Source of the DNA: Phlebotomus papatasi
Taxonomy: Eukaryota > Arthropoda > Insecta > Diptera > Psychodidae
Direction: 5' to 3'
Assembly (NCBI RefSeq): GCF_024763615.1
Contig: NC_077223.1
Span: forward strand, 77,190,627-77,254,626
DNA: 64,000 nucleotides
This document shows positions 11,567 through 23,440 of the stretch, in pieces; within the stretch, counting starts at the first letter, position 1; each line of letters opens with the position of its first letter. The position numbers and the translations under genes were made by a program. Under the pieces are notes generated by a model, which was not told the DNA's origin, did not search any database, and saw only the letters and a program-made list of their open reading frames with translations.

Positions 11567-11906
11567 CAGTAGACTCTCGCTAATTCGGCTCTTTTAAGAT
11601 CGGGCTACTTTTTAATTCGGGCAACGGTTACTTTTGAAAAAAGTTTGTTGTCATTTTTCAAGTTTGATTAGGATTATCAAATGAATCAAATGTGCTCAAA
11701 TTTGGCATGGTTTGTCTTAGTTTTGATGTGATTTTGCATTATTGAGGGATTTTCATGCAATTTATGTTATATATGAGTGTGTAAACTCAATATCTATATG
11801 CACATGAATAAAAAATCGTTGCATTTCAAAAAGTTTGTCGCCGGAATTTCTGTCTAATTCGGCTGACATTTCCGTCCCATATGCCCGAATTTGAGAGAGT
11901 CTACTG
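11567..11906. mobile_element. pogo-like MITE (340 bp)
   Basis: Ends CAGTAGACTCTCGCTAATTC and GAATTTGAGAGAGTCTACTG are inverted repeats, flanked by TA on both sides, as for Tc1/mariner/pogo elements. Non-coding. Confidence 0.75.
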
Positions 11907-11908
11907 TA

Positions 11909-12502
11909 AAATTTAGTTAATTAAGAAATGGACTTTCATTGAATAACATCAAATATTTTCATCAAAAATATGAAATAATGCAAAACAATTTCTCTTAACA
12001 TTAACAAGTTTCTTAAGAATCCCATGTTTTTGTTATCACTGAGAGAAATCGGAAAAAGTTAAAATAACATTCCGGAAATGTTAATTTTACCCTGCATTAT
12101 TGATCCGAAATCTGTGTAAATATTATGCTTTTTAGGTGTATTAGGGGTTAAAGTTACCCTTTTTCCTGTTAATTGTACTCTTAAAAAGGTGTAAAATTAA
12201 CATTAAAAAATGATGATATATTTTTACACCTAAAAAGCGTTAAAGTTACGAGGAAAAAAACTTAATCGCACTTCCTTTTTTTCCTCCGTGATGATTGTTT
12301 ACCTTGTCGAGAATTTCTTTCAATAACTTAGAATTAATCAAATCGATACAAAATCACATATGGTATTCTGATTCGTTAGATTAGAGGTCACGATATAAGA
12401 CCCATTTTCCTGTTTTAAATAAACTCATAATTGCCTTACAATGTGATTTTACTTTAGGTGGCAAAAAGTGCTTACATGGCCAAAAGGGCTGACTCTACCC
12501 TA
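11909..12502 (-). mobile_element. Truncated GGGTAGAGTCAGCC element carrying a MITE
   Basis: Reverse-complement match to the first part of the element at 48546-49418, ending with GGCTGACTCTACCCTA. It is interrupted at 12037-12290 by MITE copy A; the copy at 48546 is uninterrupted at that point. Confidence 0.65.
12037..12290 (+). mobile_element. CACTGAG-type MITE, copy A
   Basis: About 254 bp beginning CACTGAGAGAAATC and ending with a degraded complement. It contains the family landmarks AACATTCCGGAAATGTT, TTTTAGGTGTATTA and GGTGTAAAATTAACAT. It is flanked by AT on both sides, and the related element at 48546 shows the empty target. Confidence 0.8.
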
Positions 12503-12653
12503 CTTTTCTTTAGTTTTTCCTGGATAGGATCAATTCGTGCTTATTTGAGAGTCCAAGACCTTTCAAAGAAATCAATACTTGTCCCAATCGGTTAAGAAAT
12601 AAGCTCTGTACATTTCATTTTAGAAAACTGCTAGAATGAACGGACCAAAGGTA

Positions 12654-12908
12654 CACTAAGAAAAAAACGGGGGTGCGATTAACTTTTTTTCCTCATAATT
12701 TTAACACATTTTAGGTGTAAAAATATATCAACATTTTTTAATGTTAATTTTTGCATCTTTTTAAGGGTAAAATTAACATGAAAAAGGTTAACTTTAACCC
12801 CCAATACACCTAAAAAGGGTAATATTTACACCAATTTCGGATAAATACTGCAGGGTAAAATTAACATTTCTGGAATGTTATTTTAACTTTTTCGGATTTT
12901 TCTCAGTG
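12654..12908 (-). mobile_element. CACTGAG-type MITE, copy B
   Basis: Reverse orientation to copy A, CACTAAGAAAAAAAC to CTCAGTG, flanked by TA on both sides. With copy A it forms a large inverted pair. Confidence 0.8.
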
Positions 12909-12933
12909 TATCTTTCCAGCATAGGCTAACGGC

Positions 12934-13331
12934 GTTATCACACTTGCACATTAAAATTTTAATGTGGTTCACATTAATTGTCGCTTGTGAGCGTAAAAAT
13001 ATGTTATTTGTGACTTTGAGTTACTTAATATTTGGGGTTTTTCTATTTATTGATAAAGAAGTGGACTTGGCCTGCAAAAATAAGTTTAAATTTACCTAAA
13101 GCATAAATATTTTTCACATTAAAAAATTAAAGAGAAAATCGCATTAATTTTTCGCATTAATGCTATAAATCAATTTATATCAAATTTTGCGGACCAAGTC
13201 TACCTTTTTATCAACAAATAGATCAAATTTTGAATATAAAATGATTTAAACACACAAATTACACATTTGGACTCTCACCAGCGACAATTAATGTGAATCA
13301 TATTAAAATTTTAATGTGCAAGTGTGATAAC
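12934..13331. mobile_element. Foldback MITE with GTTATCACACTTGCAC ends
   Basis: GTTATCACACTTGCACATTA at the left and its complement at the right, with arms of about 65-70 bp and an AT-rich centre. No coding frame. Confidence 0.7.
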
Positions 13332-13751
13332 ACAGTAAGAGCTACTAAATGCATATTTTTTTTTAAATTAAAAAGGAACTAAATATTTCAACACAATACT
13401 GTATCACTCTGCATTTTCTTGTTTTGAACATCTCTGTATAATAATTTTCAATGTGCTTCATTGTTTCTTAGAGGCTCGCTGAATGCACCAAAAAACAAAC
13501 CAACTAGACACTCTGTGTCTCCTGTCCCCAAATGAGAAAGATTTAATATGAAAGGAGTGAAAGTTAGAGGAATGAGAGCTTTAGGCATTGTGTGGCTTAA
13601 AACCAAAAAAAAAACCAAAATCCTGCATTTTGTGTGTTATCAAAATAAAAGAAACACAAATTATATTGCAATGAAAAATTCCTTGAAAGATTTGCAAGAG
13701 ATAATTCCTCAAGATTTACTGAGGGAGAAATTTTATTAATTAATTTTTCAG

Positions 13752-14455
13752 GCAATTCCAATAGTGTTGATCATCTGGTGGAGAATGAAATTCCCCTGTC
13801 GACGATGCAGAGTCCGGCAGATGAGAGTCGTGCGGATAATCAGGTAAGTGGAAGCTACACTAATCTCTTCCGGACATCTGTGGATGCAGAGGATGAGGAG
13901 CGTGTGGCAGGAAGGCAGGAGAGTGGAGGAGTACATGTGGAGAATGTCTATAGCAATATTCCGACAAGTCCAGAGGAGGATCCAACAATGCATGTTTATT
14001 CCAATGTTGGCACGGGCAATGATTTGAGTTTTGATGCCAATAATAGTCTCCTCGTGGCTTCGTCCACTCTCCTGACCGATGATCTCGATCTGGATGATCC
14101 GGCAACTGCTGCCAGTGCCTATCGAGGTGATCAGGTGACCACGAAGGCGTCCACAAAGACGCCAAGTAAGAGTGGGGGACATGAGGAGAGTGCCAAAATA
14201 GCAACGACAAAGAATGGGGATGTGGGACGTTCAGGTCAGAAATCCAGTGGTCAGACAGCCATTGAGATGAAAAATGTGATACCGTCTGTGGCAGATAGTG
14301 TGCACACAGGGGCAGGCAATAGCAGCACAAATCGCCTAAGAATGCTTCATGACACCACAATGATTGACACTGCCCTCGATCTCGATAGCCTGGATGGATC
14401 GAGTCTAGGTAACAATTCCAGTGCGTGTCTAGTAAAAACGGCAGCTATCGTGTGA
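13752..14455 (+). CDS. app: app, last exon (long-isoform C-terminal tail)
   Basis: Terminal coding exon after the acceptor TTTTTCAG (AG 13750-13751). Its first two bases complete the glycine codon split at 6129, and the frame runs to TGA at 14453-14455. It gives about 234 residues that are acidic, Ser/Thr/Asn-rich and without obvious fold, beginning NSNSVDHLVENEIPLSTMQS and ending CLVKTAAIV. Such disordered tails are usual in the ZDHHC14/18 group, where they carry localisation and regulatory sites. The exon contains a perfect donor-like CAG/GTAAGT at 13841-13849; reading straight through it keeps the frame open for more than 600 nt, so it is probably coding, but it could give a shorter transcript. 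The preceding intron is 7.6 kb and full of mobile elements. Confidence 0.82.
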
Positions 14456-15386
14456 GATTTGCATAAAAGTTAAACCTGCATTTTATCAAGAAAAAAGTAA
14501 AAGTCCACCTTTCTTCCTCAACTTCTACTTCTAAACTTTATTATTATTATTATTTTTTTACAAGCGAAAAATCCATAATTCTTTTCTTTTTTCTCACTAC
14601 ACCATCTTCTTCTTTTTTTATACCATTTGTAAATACGTACTGAGATTCACGTCTACGGTTAATTTAATTAATTAATATACGTAAATAAGAATATTTTGGT
14701 CTCTGAGGAAGGCAAAAGGCAAAAAAAAATGGGGGAAAAAGACGAAAAAAATATTTACAAAACAAACAAAAAATCGCAAGAGATTATAAATGGAGTTTTA
14801 AATGAAAAAGAAACTAACGAAAAAAATAGTACAATTAAGTGAGAACACATAGAAAATCATCAATATGGTATTTCATTCTGGGAATGTGAATTTTTCTCGT
14901 TTTTTTTGGTAAGAAATTTCTCAGAAGTTATTCTATACAGAAAATAATAAGGGAGATTCTGGGATCCTTTCTAATGATTTTGTTTAAAAAAAAAAAGCTT
15001 ATTAAAATGAGTTTTTTTTTTGAGAATTTAATCTATTGAATTCCATCATCATCGAAAATTAATTCTAATTAATGAATTTGATTGACTTTTAAATACCAAA
15101 GGAAAATGTTTTTAATTGGCCAGAGTTGCAGTTATCATGGTTATCATAGATAAAAGATGAGAGATGTTTGCATTAAAAATAAAATTATATAAGGAATACT
15201 CAGGAAAATGTCACAAAAATTCATTTCATTCATAAATTCATCTGTATTTTTCTTAAAAACTATTTCACTTAAGTTATTTTTAGTTTTTTTTTGTTCTACT
15301 ACTGCTTCTACTTATTGGTTCACGAAAAAATAGCAATACCCTATATTTATTAAAAATTCTTATATTATGGTTAGAAAATGCATATA
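14456..15386 (+). other. app 3' UTR and intergenic DNA
   Basis: AT-rich sequence downstream of the app stop codon with no open frame of note. A candidate polyadenylation signal AATAAA lies at 15178-15183, about 720 bases past the stop, so the region up to there is a plausible 3' UTR. It ends at the TA that flanks the transposon starting at 15387. Confidence 0.4.
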
Positions 15387-16162
15387 CAGTGGTGGCCAAA
15401 ATAATAGAATTAGGGTGAAAGGAACGTCTATTGACACTTTAAGAACTCGTGTCAGCACCTATTGACACCCTACTCTGTACCATTTGGGATATGAAATTTG
15501 AACATCTCTGTTTATAGTAAAATGTATATTATAGAAAAAAACGTTATATTACTTATATTTTACTAGATACATTAAATAATTTTCAACATTTTGACAAAAG
15601 TGTCAATAGGAGTTCCCTGTCGAACAGACGTTCCTCCGACCCTAACTCCGCAAAGACCACTATTTTACTTTTAGCATTTCTGTTTATACCAATTCGTTGA
15701 AATAATTTTGATATAGAAATGCTCAAATAATTACCTTACGTCATTTGATCGTTGATGAACTCGATCGACACTCGTTTGACTTGAAAATCGACCACCACCC
15801 TTTGAAATTTCTACTGGTATTGGGATGGCAAGGCGCGATTGGCTCCGACGGGTCGACTGGGCCTTGACCGCTTCCGGGGCCTCTCCCTTACCAAGGTCAA
15901 AATATTATTTATTCATTTGCTATATACTATTACTTTTAATTACGTTTTTGAAGTTTTTTGTTTGACACACTTTTTCTTCTACTTATTTTTAAATTTTTTG
16001 GCTATGCTACATGTATGTATTCAAAGAAAACGCTTCTAGTGCCCAAATCGTATTCACTATCCGCTAGGATACTGTCAACTAAGCCTCACTAGCTGTAAGG
16101 AATTTATTATATTCCATCTCTAAATATGTTTCTGTATGATATGAATTCAAATGTAATTTTCG

Positions 16163-16166
<4 letters not shown>

Positions 16167-16224
<58 letters not shown>
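16167..16224. repeat. (TA)n microsatellite
   Basis: 58 bases of uninterrupted alternating TA inside the element above. Confidence 0.95.
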
Positions 16225-16225
<1 letters not shown>

Positions 16226-16431
16226 GTCAAATAAGTATTGTTTTGGCCACTAGAGGTCTCAATTTTTCACAGAGTAAATCAATAGTGAAATTTTGTTTGA
16301 ACAACACGATAAAACCACTTTCATTTAAATTACAGAATGTGGTCTATAAATCGAATAAGTTTAAATAAAGTCATATTTAGAAACCATAAATGACAGTTTT
16401 CCAATTTTTTTGGCCGAAATGAATGTCACTA

Positions 16432-16684
16432 CACTGAGAAAAAAGAGGGTGCGATTAACTTTTTTTCCTCGTAACTTTAACACTTTTTAGGTGTAAAAAT
16501 ATATCAACATTTTTTAATGTTAATTTTACACCTTTTTAAGGATAAAATTAACGTGAAAAAGGGTAACTTTAACCCCCCAATACACCTAAAAAGGGTAATA
16601 TTTACACCGATTTCAGATCAATACTGCAGGGTAAAATTAAAATTTCCGGAATGTTATTTTAACTTTTTCGGATTTCTCTCAGTG
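16432..16684 (-). mobile_element. CACTGAG-type MITE, copy C
   Basis: CACTGAGAAAAAAGAGG to CTCAGTG, flanked by TA on both sides, same internal landmarks as copies A and B. Confidence 0.8.
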
Positions 16685-16861
16685 TATTGACGTATTCTGT
16701 GTAAAATAGAGACCTCTAGCGGCCAAAACAACCCTTATTCTACGATTCTAATAATTTGAAGATTTCTACTTCAGAATTATATCAACAAATTGGGAAAAAA
16801 TACAAAAGTTAAAAAAATATAAGCTTTGCAAAGTGATTCTATTATTTTGGCCGCCACTGTA

Positions 16862-19800
16862 TACTTGTTTTTTTTTAAATAGAATTTTCAGTAATATCGA
16901 AAAGAGAATAAGTAAATGCCATTTTGTCCCTCAATTCTGAGATAAATCGAATAGGGTAGAGGTGATTTATTGGTCTTATGGCCATACGAAATATCCACAG
17001 TAAAAAATTTCGGCACATATTTGTTCCAAAAATTAGCTCGTCCACGGACACCATAATTTTTGGCACAATCTTGTTCATTTTACAAGACTCAAAAAGATAC
17101 CCAACATTAGTAACGAATTTGTCCCAAAAAATAGCTCGTCTATTTAGTATAAAATCGTATCCCTCCTCTCACTCAGTCAGCCGTCACCAACGAAGCGAAG
17201 AGGATGTCAAATCTGTGGCAATTTTTGTGCTACATGGTTTCACTTTTTTAATTCGAGATTCCCTTCCCCTCTTGCTGCCAGCACTCGCATATGATTTCGT
17301 CATGCAGGCGTCTGTATAAAACACTCTCAAGTTGATTTATATTTGATGTTCCTTATGAACTTTCGCCACCGAAATCTATCTCGACTGAAGTATAGGCCTT
17401 AACTGTAAGACGAAATCACTTACACGAATTTGTCCCCGACAATGGGAACAAATAGATTTCCCATATGAGTAATAATTTCGTTCCAAAAATTACCTCGTCC
17501 ACGGACACTGAAAATTTTTCTAACAAATATGTTACAGATGTAGGAATAATATTGTTATAAAGAAAATGTACCAATTTGTTCCTGATAGTGGGAACAAAAC
17601 AGCCGAGTGCTACAAATTCTATTCCAACTTTCAGGAAGAAATTTATATAAAACGAAATCAACTCAAATTTGTAGACATTCCACCGTATCATAACGGTTCC
17701 AAAAGAAAACTCTAACAAAATTGTTATCATATTTCGTAACAAAACTGTAAAGAAAACTTTTTGGAACACACAAATATCTTCTCTAGGTACAAATTGATTC
17801 CAGAAAAAATTGTTCCAATATTTTGGTCAGTTTCCAAAAGTTTTTACCGTGTACATACGCCTACAATTTGTAGTATTCATTGTTCAATGGTGATGAAAAA
17901 TTTTTGTTTGAAATCTTACAAAAAGTCAAGTAAAGTAAGAAACTAGTTCAGTTTTTATTAGGCTCAATAATCATCGTAAAGCCTGGGACGCGTTGCTACC
18001 CCTTTTGACATTATGCTAATAAATCTCCTAATGATTTAAAGTATTTTTGATCGGTGTTTGTAGCAGTGAAATATTTACATTTCATTTAATTTATACGAAA
18101 CAGATTTTAAAAGCTATTCTAAAAATTTATCTCAGAAATGAGGGGAACAGTTTTTTTAAATTACTCAAACGTATGCTATTTTAGGAATTCAAATAAAATC
18201 AGAAGATTACGAAAATCATATTTTAATGATAGAATATATTATTCTCCTTTTGTTTTTCTAAATCTGACATTTTTTTTAAAAATATTTTTCAATACATTTT
18301 GAGTTTTCGAGGTTTTAAATAATTAAGAATATGCTTTATTAATTTTATTTTTATCGCCAACATTTTGAAAATTCATTGCAAATTATCCCGTTTGAAAATA
18401 TTTAAAAAAAAGTTTTTTTTAAAGCATTAAACTAAAGAAATAAGAATAGAGGGAAGTGGGGCATCTCTGAATTGGGGCAATTTGAGATTAAGCTTTTTGC
18501 CCTATTTTTAAATGGTTTTGAGCGTTATTATTAGCTTCAAGATTATTAGTTTGTTGAGCTAAATTATGTCATAATAAGGCCCAGTTCCATTTAAAAATAG
18601 GACAAAAAGCCTAATTTTAAAGCTATCTCATTTCGAATTGCACCCATTTCCCCCTATTTTATTTTTTTCATTTCTAAATCACAATATATCTCTAAGTAGC
18701 AAACGCTAGTAAAATACTCAACTGAAAAAATGGTTACAGCTATTTTAACTATGGGTTTCATTTGTTTATATTCGTGCTGAATGGTTTTTTGTGCGAGAAA
18801 TTTTATTAGGAATTTTTTATTTATAAATAAAACCCAGTAAAGAAAAATTGAAAACCTTTAATTATCACGTTATTTTATTAAATGTATCCTTTAAGTTCTT
18901 TATAATTATTCACTAGTAAATTCTTCATTAGAAATACTACAGGAAGATTCTTAAATTAGTAAATCTTCATCATTTGTGAAGATTTATGATTTACCTTAGC
19001 ATTATGTCAAAATTTTAAGTAAAATCGTCTGCGTGGTTTATACGTTATTGTTTTTATTAAAACCACAATCCTTAAAAAAATATTTTAAGTGCTATGGAAT
19101 GCGCAATGGAATATGTGTTTATAATACTGCAAGATTATCTGACTTTAATTGTTTTTGTGAACATCTCTATCTTAAACTAGAAAAAAATACTTTACGCTTT
19201 AGCAACTCTGTCTTTCAAAGCCCTTTTACTTGAAGGATTTTTTTAAAAAGTCCCAAAAAAAATCAAAAACTCCCTTCATAAGACTTTCTGAGGAATGAAA
19301 AAAGTTTAAAAAAAAAATTGAGAAAAAAACAAAGCAAAAGCAAAATTTCTGCAATCTTTATATTAAGAAAAAATATATCGTTTCTCAAAATTTGAGAAAA
19401 ACAAAAATGTATTAAAAAAAATTAGATGCATTGTATCTCTTTAGAAATGCTTCCCATTTTACAAAAAATAACAAAAATTCAAGATTCATTACTATTTTAG
19501 AAGGAAAAGTATCATCTCTCCTAAAAAAAATGCAATTGGCTTTGAGCTCAAAGTGTTAAGTATCTCTGTGTTGAAATCTTCAACAAACATGTCCTGGGAG
19601 ATGTTCTGATGAAGATAAAGGAACTAAGCATAAAATATTGTATGATTTATGCAAATTGAGAGGAAATGTATAGAATTTTTTGATAGATTTTACTACGCAA
19701 GGTATCAAAAATAATTATAGATATTATTTTAACTAAAAAAAAAAGACCTGTAAAGGTGTTGTTTTCCTTTAGGATAGAGGCAGGAGAAAGGCTAGAGGAC
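16862..19800. other. AT-rich intergenic DNA with decayed repeats
   Basis: No gene recognised. A roughly 40-bp segment around TTCCAAAAATTAGCTCGTCC recurs near 17025 and 17480. A palindrome at 18450-18655 (GGGAAGTGGGGC...GCACCCATTTCCCCC) is a small MITE. A motif shared with 33310 and 62820 (AAAGCCTGGGACGCGTTGC) is near 17978. Confidence 0.4.
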
Positions 19801-20671
19801 TCACTGTGTATCAATGCGACTGTGTTCAAGGATATCATCACTAGGAATGGGTTCTGTTTCAGTTTCAGAAATTATTTGTTTCAGCCATTGCTGAATCTGA
19901 CCAGGATGTTCAGTCTGGGCATCAATGGATGTTTCTATAGAGCAAGTATGAGGATTTGGTGTGTCCTCGAGACTAGTAGAAGCAGCTGGAGTGGCTTTGC
20001 ATGTAGTATTGATGGTCAAATACGATATATTCTTGAGATTCAGCGTTCCAGAGCACCGATTTATGGTCATATTGGACACGCAGCACTTTATCGATTTACT
20101 AGGTGTCTCCTCCTGTTTACTTTCCATTGATTTGGTCTCCACGGTTCCCACATTTTGCTCCCTTCGCCCCTCAATTAACTCCTTTGACTCACTCAAGATG
20201 ATATTGATGATGGAATCATTCAGATAATTTGCATTCTCCGTAATTATGGTTCTGTTGTTGCTAAAATCAATATCCGGAGTACTTTTCTCCTCACTCACAT
20301 ACTTGTGCAGAGTCTCATGGTCATTCGCAGGACATATGTAATCTTCATTGGCCAGCAGATCATTGGCAAAATTATAATTTTCTAAATTGAACTTTCCAAA
20401 CTCCCTGATACTGCTTATCACGGCTTCCTCATTCTCAGGGATAAATTTCACTTCATCTATCGACAGTTTCTGCTGAGTTTGATTCTGCAGGACCTCCACC
20501 TGGCGCAGCAGAAGTTTTTCCCGGATGGCCAGGGCTTTTCGGAGGTGTTCAAAGGATTCACGGACATGTTGTTTGAGCTACAAAAGGTACTACTTTCACT
20601 CTGAATTATGAGGATTTCTATATTTATTTTACCTTGTCTGCCGTGAGACTCCTTCTCACATTCGATTCCAT
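19801..20671 (-). CDS. Two-exon gene, coiled-coil protein of unknown function (271 aa)
   Basis: Exon 1 is 20671..20633 (ATGGAATCG start, 13 codons, ending GACAAG before donor GTAAAA). A 55-nt intron ends with TTTTGTAG. Exon 2 is 20577..19801, ending with TGA. The join is phase 0 and gives MESNVRRSLTADK then LKQHVRESFEHLRK, a strongly helical stretch of roughly 45 residues with leucine heptads that predicts a coiled coil. An in-frame TGA ten codons above the ATG supports this start. After the coiled coil comes VKFIPENEEAVISSIREFGK, a pattern reminiscent of the segment after the coiled coil of TRIM/B-box proteins. The remainder is acidic and Asn/Ser/Thr-rich with no membrane segment or signal peptide. 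No RING or B-box is present, so TRIM relationship is only a guess. It sits alone between app and Ir25a, antisense to both. The longer open frame extending upstream from 20792 ignores the intron and is not the gene product. Confidence 0.7.
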
Positions 20672-20930
20672 CCGAAAAGCAACAGAAATTCTGCCCTTTC
20701 ACAAGGAAATCCTCTACCTCACACCAAACTTCTTGTTTATTCACCCAAGACGGAACGTCAAACCCAGCTGCTGTGTTGGCCCAGCACTCCAATAAATCTC
20801 ATATGCGTATCAGTATTTATATGCCGTTATCTAGAGAAATTTCCGTTGAATCACCCTGTATTCAAAATTTGAATTTAATCTTAACGGCTAACCGAAGTCT
20901 TTATAGAATTTTTTAAGAAAACCTAATAAT

Positions 20931-21099
20931 AGGGGAGACCAAGGCACAATTGGTCAGCAAATAAAATTTCTCTTTGTTTATAAAGAGCGATGTGTTTAAT
21001 CTGAATAAATATTAGTCTGCTCGATATTCCTTATAGGAAAAACTGGAACAATTTACTTTCCAATTCTACTTCTGGCTAATTCTGTCCCAGTCTCCACTA
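20931..21099. mobile_element. Short TAGGGGAGAC MITE
   Basis: Ends AGGGGAGACCAAGGC and complement-like TCTGTCCCAGTCTCCACTA. The ends resemble those of the longer element at 43324-45155 (TAGGGGAAACTGGGGC). Confidence 0.4.
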
Positions 21100-21299
21100 C
21101 ATCAAGCCCTGCGTAGGCACAGTGCACAGTAGCATATAAATATCCTATAGGCCAGTTTGGTCGACAAATGTAATATTTTGGATAGTAAGAGTTGTAAGAG
21201 TACCAACTTAAAAGAGTACCAAATTTTAAATATTTAGGAGTAGCGTAATATTGGATAAGCTATGTTTCGAAGAACATTTGAAGAGTCTTATAAAAAAAA

Positions 21300-21623
21300 C
21301 CAGTGATAAGCCCAGATAAGCTTATGGTAGCTGAGATTCTTTACAGGTGACCTCGAAATGCGTGCAACTCCGGGTGCTTGCAACTCGGAATGCGTGAAAA
21401 TTCGATTGTGAGTTGAATTTTGGTGGTAAAGAATCTCGTCGAGTAAACTGTTCTCGGCAGTCGAAATGGATGAAATTGGCTCGACGCGATACTTTACCCC
21501 CAAAATTCAACTCACAATCGAATTTTCACGCATTCCGAGTTGCAAGCACCCCGAGTTGCACGCATTTCGAGGTCACCTGTAAAGAATCTCAGCTACCATA
21601 AGCTTATCTGGGCTTATCACTGG
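21300..21623. repeat. 324-bp palindrome, relative of Helitron-like family 5' end
   Basis: CCAGTGATAAGCCCAGATAA at the left returns as its complement at the right end, with near-perfect pairing through GATTCTTTACAGGTGACCTC and CGGAATGCGTGAAAATTCG. The left arm begins element 21302-23087. A one-armed copy lies at about 36789-36975. Confidence 0.8.
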
Positions 21624-23087
21624 TCATTTTCTATTTTAAATAGTCTGAGTGGGGAAGACCAACATAAGAAAAAAAAGTTCATTGAAATCGGTTAATAAAC
21701 ATAAGTGATAGAGTCCGGTCCATATGGGTATAGTAAGGGTCGGGGTACAGTGGGTTGGGGTAGAGACGGATGGGACCCATTATTAGAAAGATCGTGCTCT
21801 CAGATACAATATAGGCTAAAATTTCATCGAAATCCCTTTATAAATACAGAAAATGCAGTCCGGTCAAGACATTTTTGATTATAGCTCGGGTCAGGGAACA
21901 TCAAGGGAGGAGTGTAACCCATCGTTGGAAAGGCCTCGACCCCAACTACAACATATTAAAATTTAAAGAAAAAGCATCGTCTAGTTTTCGAAATATTCCC
22001 CCCTGGCGCCTCGAGTGGGTCAGTGGATAGAGAAGTGGCTCTGTGACTGCGAGGTCGTGGGTTCGGAGCTGGGCGGCAGCAGAAAAAAGATTTCTCATGC
22101 CATATCGGCTTCGAATTCGTCCAGTGAATGAATGAATAGTAATGTCAATGGTGCATATTGGCAAAAAAGTGAACCGTCTAAAAACAATAGAGGCTGGTAC
22201 GAAAACGAGTTTCGACATGAATGTGGTACTTCAGTCGATACAAGTATTCGCTGTCACTGATCCCAAACACACACCGAGAAGGGATGCTGTGATATAGTAA
22301 CGGCACTGATTGTCCACACAGAGCTGCGATATAGAGCGGCTACCCGTATCGGGGGATAAGATAGAATAGGAGTGGGGAAGCATAAGGGGCCCAATTGGTG
22401 GCCTGGATGCATCGGAATATCCGAAATGGAGAACTGACCCCTGGCAAAATCTTATCTTATCTATCTTTCGAAATATTCGAAATCGATTAATCGAAAATCG
22501 ATTTTTCGATTAATCGGACCTTCGATTAAATCGGATAAAATTGGGATGTCGCAAGGGTTGTAGTGCTCCACGACAGCTTTCCAAAACACCAAATTTTTTT
22601 GCATTCCAATAATTAGAACCGGAGAAATGACCATTCAAAAATTCAATTTTTGACCTCCTCTAGCTCAGGTCAGGGGGGTCGGAGGGAGTGAAGTTTGGTA
22701 TCGATCGAAAGCTCTTAGGCCCAGCTATAACATACCAAAATTTGAGATCGATCGATGCCATAGGGACTGAATTATTGAGAAAACGAAATTTGGGGGTATT
22801 CCAAAATGGCGGTAGGGGAGTGGGGGGGGTCTGACATCATCAACCTCTAGCCACTTCTCGATATTTAACCTTTGCCGAAAACCGCTTGTCGATATCTCTT
22901 TCCGTTCTCTCTCCAGAAGCGTTTGTACTCCGGACGGGACGGACATCCACGAAAATCGATTTTTGGCGCATATGATATTCGTGATCTGTGACTGTCAAAA
23001 CGTGTAAATCCAAAATTTGGGCCCGATCTGACGAGGTCGGATTTCACCTAGGACTACAAAAACTGAGATTGTAAAGAATCTCAGCTA
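21302..23087 (+). mobile_element. Helitron/Helentron-like element, diverged family member
   Basis: The 5' end (CAGATAAGC...TAGCTGAGATTCTTTAC) and the 3' hairpin CTGAGATT-GTAAAG-AATCTCAG followed by CTAA mirror those of the 1.8-kb family at 23441-25278. The 3' third aligns with that family (AAAATGGCGG, TAACATACCAAAATTTGAG). It contains a SINE at 21999-22465. Confidence 0.5.
21999..22465 (+). mobile_element. tRNA-derived SINE with 13-bp target duplication
   Basis: Head resembles a tRNA: A-box-like TGGGTCAGTGGATAGAG and B-box-like GTGGGTTCGGAGC about 50 bases apart. The body is tRNA-unrelated and the tail is a short TATCT-type repeat (ATCTTATCTTATCTATC). It is flanked by identical TTTCGAAATATTC at 21986-21998 and 22466-22478, the hallmark of LINE-assisted retroposition. 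Confidence 0.8.
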
Positions 23088-23440
23088 AAAATTATCAAAA
23101 ATATTAAAGAAAATTTATAAAATAATGATAATACTGAAATAAGTCAGCATGCACTAACTGGGTCGCCTTTTCGTTAATTCACTTTTAATTAAACCTTTGG
23201 ATTTAAAATACTTTTTTCACAAGGAAAAAAAAAACAATAAATATTTTCAATCAACCAGCTGTCATTAGCGAAAATATAACTTCTAGATAATTTTTAGTGA
23301 AGAACCCAGCTGGCACAAGATTGACATGAGTCGATTACACTCACTTATTTAATGGATAAAAATATTATTTTTGCTTTTTCTCTAATTTTAATAGTTATAT
23401 TATGTTACTGTAGTGACTATATTACGGAAATAAAAAGGGA

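Larger units (their letters stand above)
15387..16859. mobile_element. Non-autonomous Tc1/mariner-like element with nested insertion
   Basis: Inverted ends CAGTGGTGGCCAAAATAATA and TATTATTTTGGCCGCCACTG lie between TA dinucleotides (15385-15386 and 16860-16861). About 1.47 kb with no transposase. It contains a TA microsatellite and MITE copy C. A second inverted pair (TTTTGGCCACTAGAGGTCTC near 16240 and its complement near 16712) brackets copy C. Confidence 0.7.

Noticed and set aside
13748..14360. Minus-strand frames opposite the last app exon
   Set aside because: Shadow frames; the plus frame continues app with correct splice phase.
16126..16368. Open frame reading IYIYIYIY
   Set aside because: It is translation of the (TA)n microsatellite, not a protein.
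20457..20792. Longer minus-strand frame overlapping the two-exon gene
   Set aside because: It reads through the 55-nt intron and out of frame with the coiled-coil exon.
21288..21601. Near-identical open frames on both strands
   Set aside because: They arise from one palindrome read in both directions.
22010..22090. Possible tRNA gene
   Set aside because: A and B boxes are present but the stems do not form a cloverleaf and there is a SINE body and target duplication.
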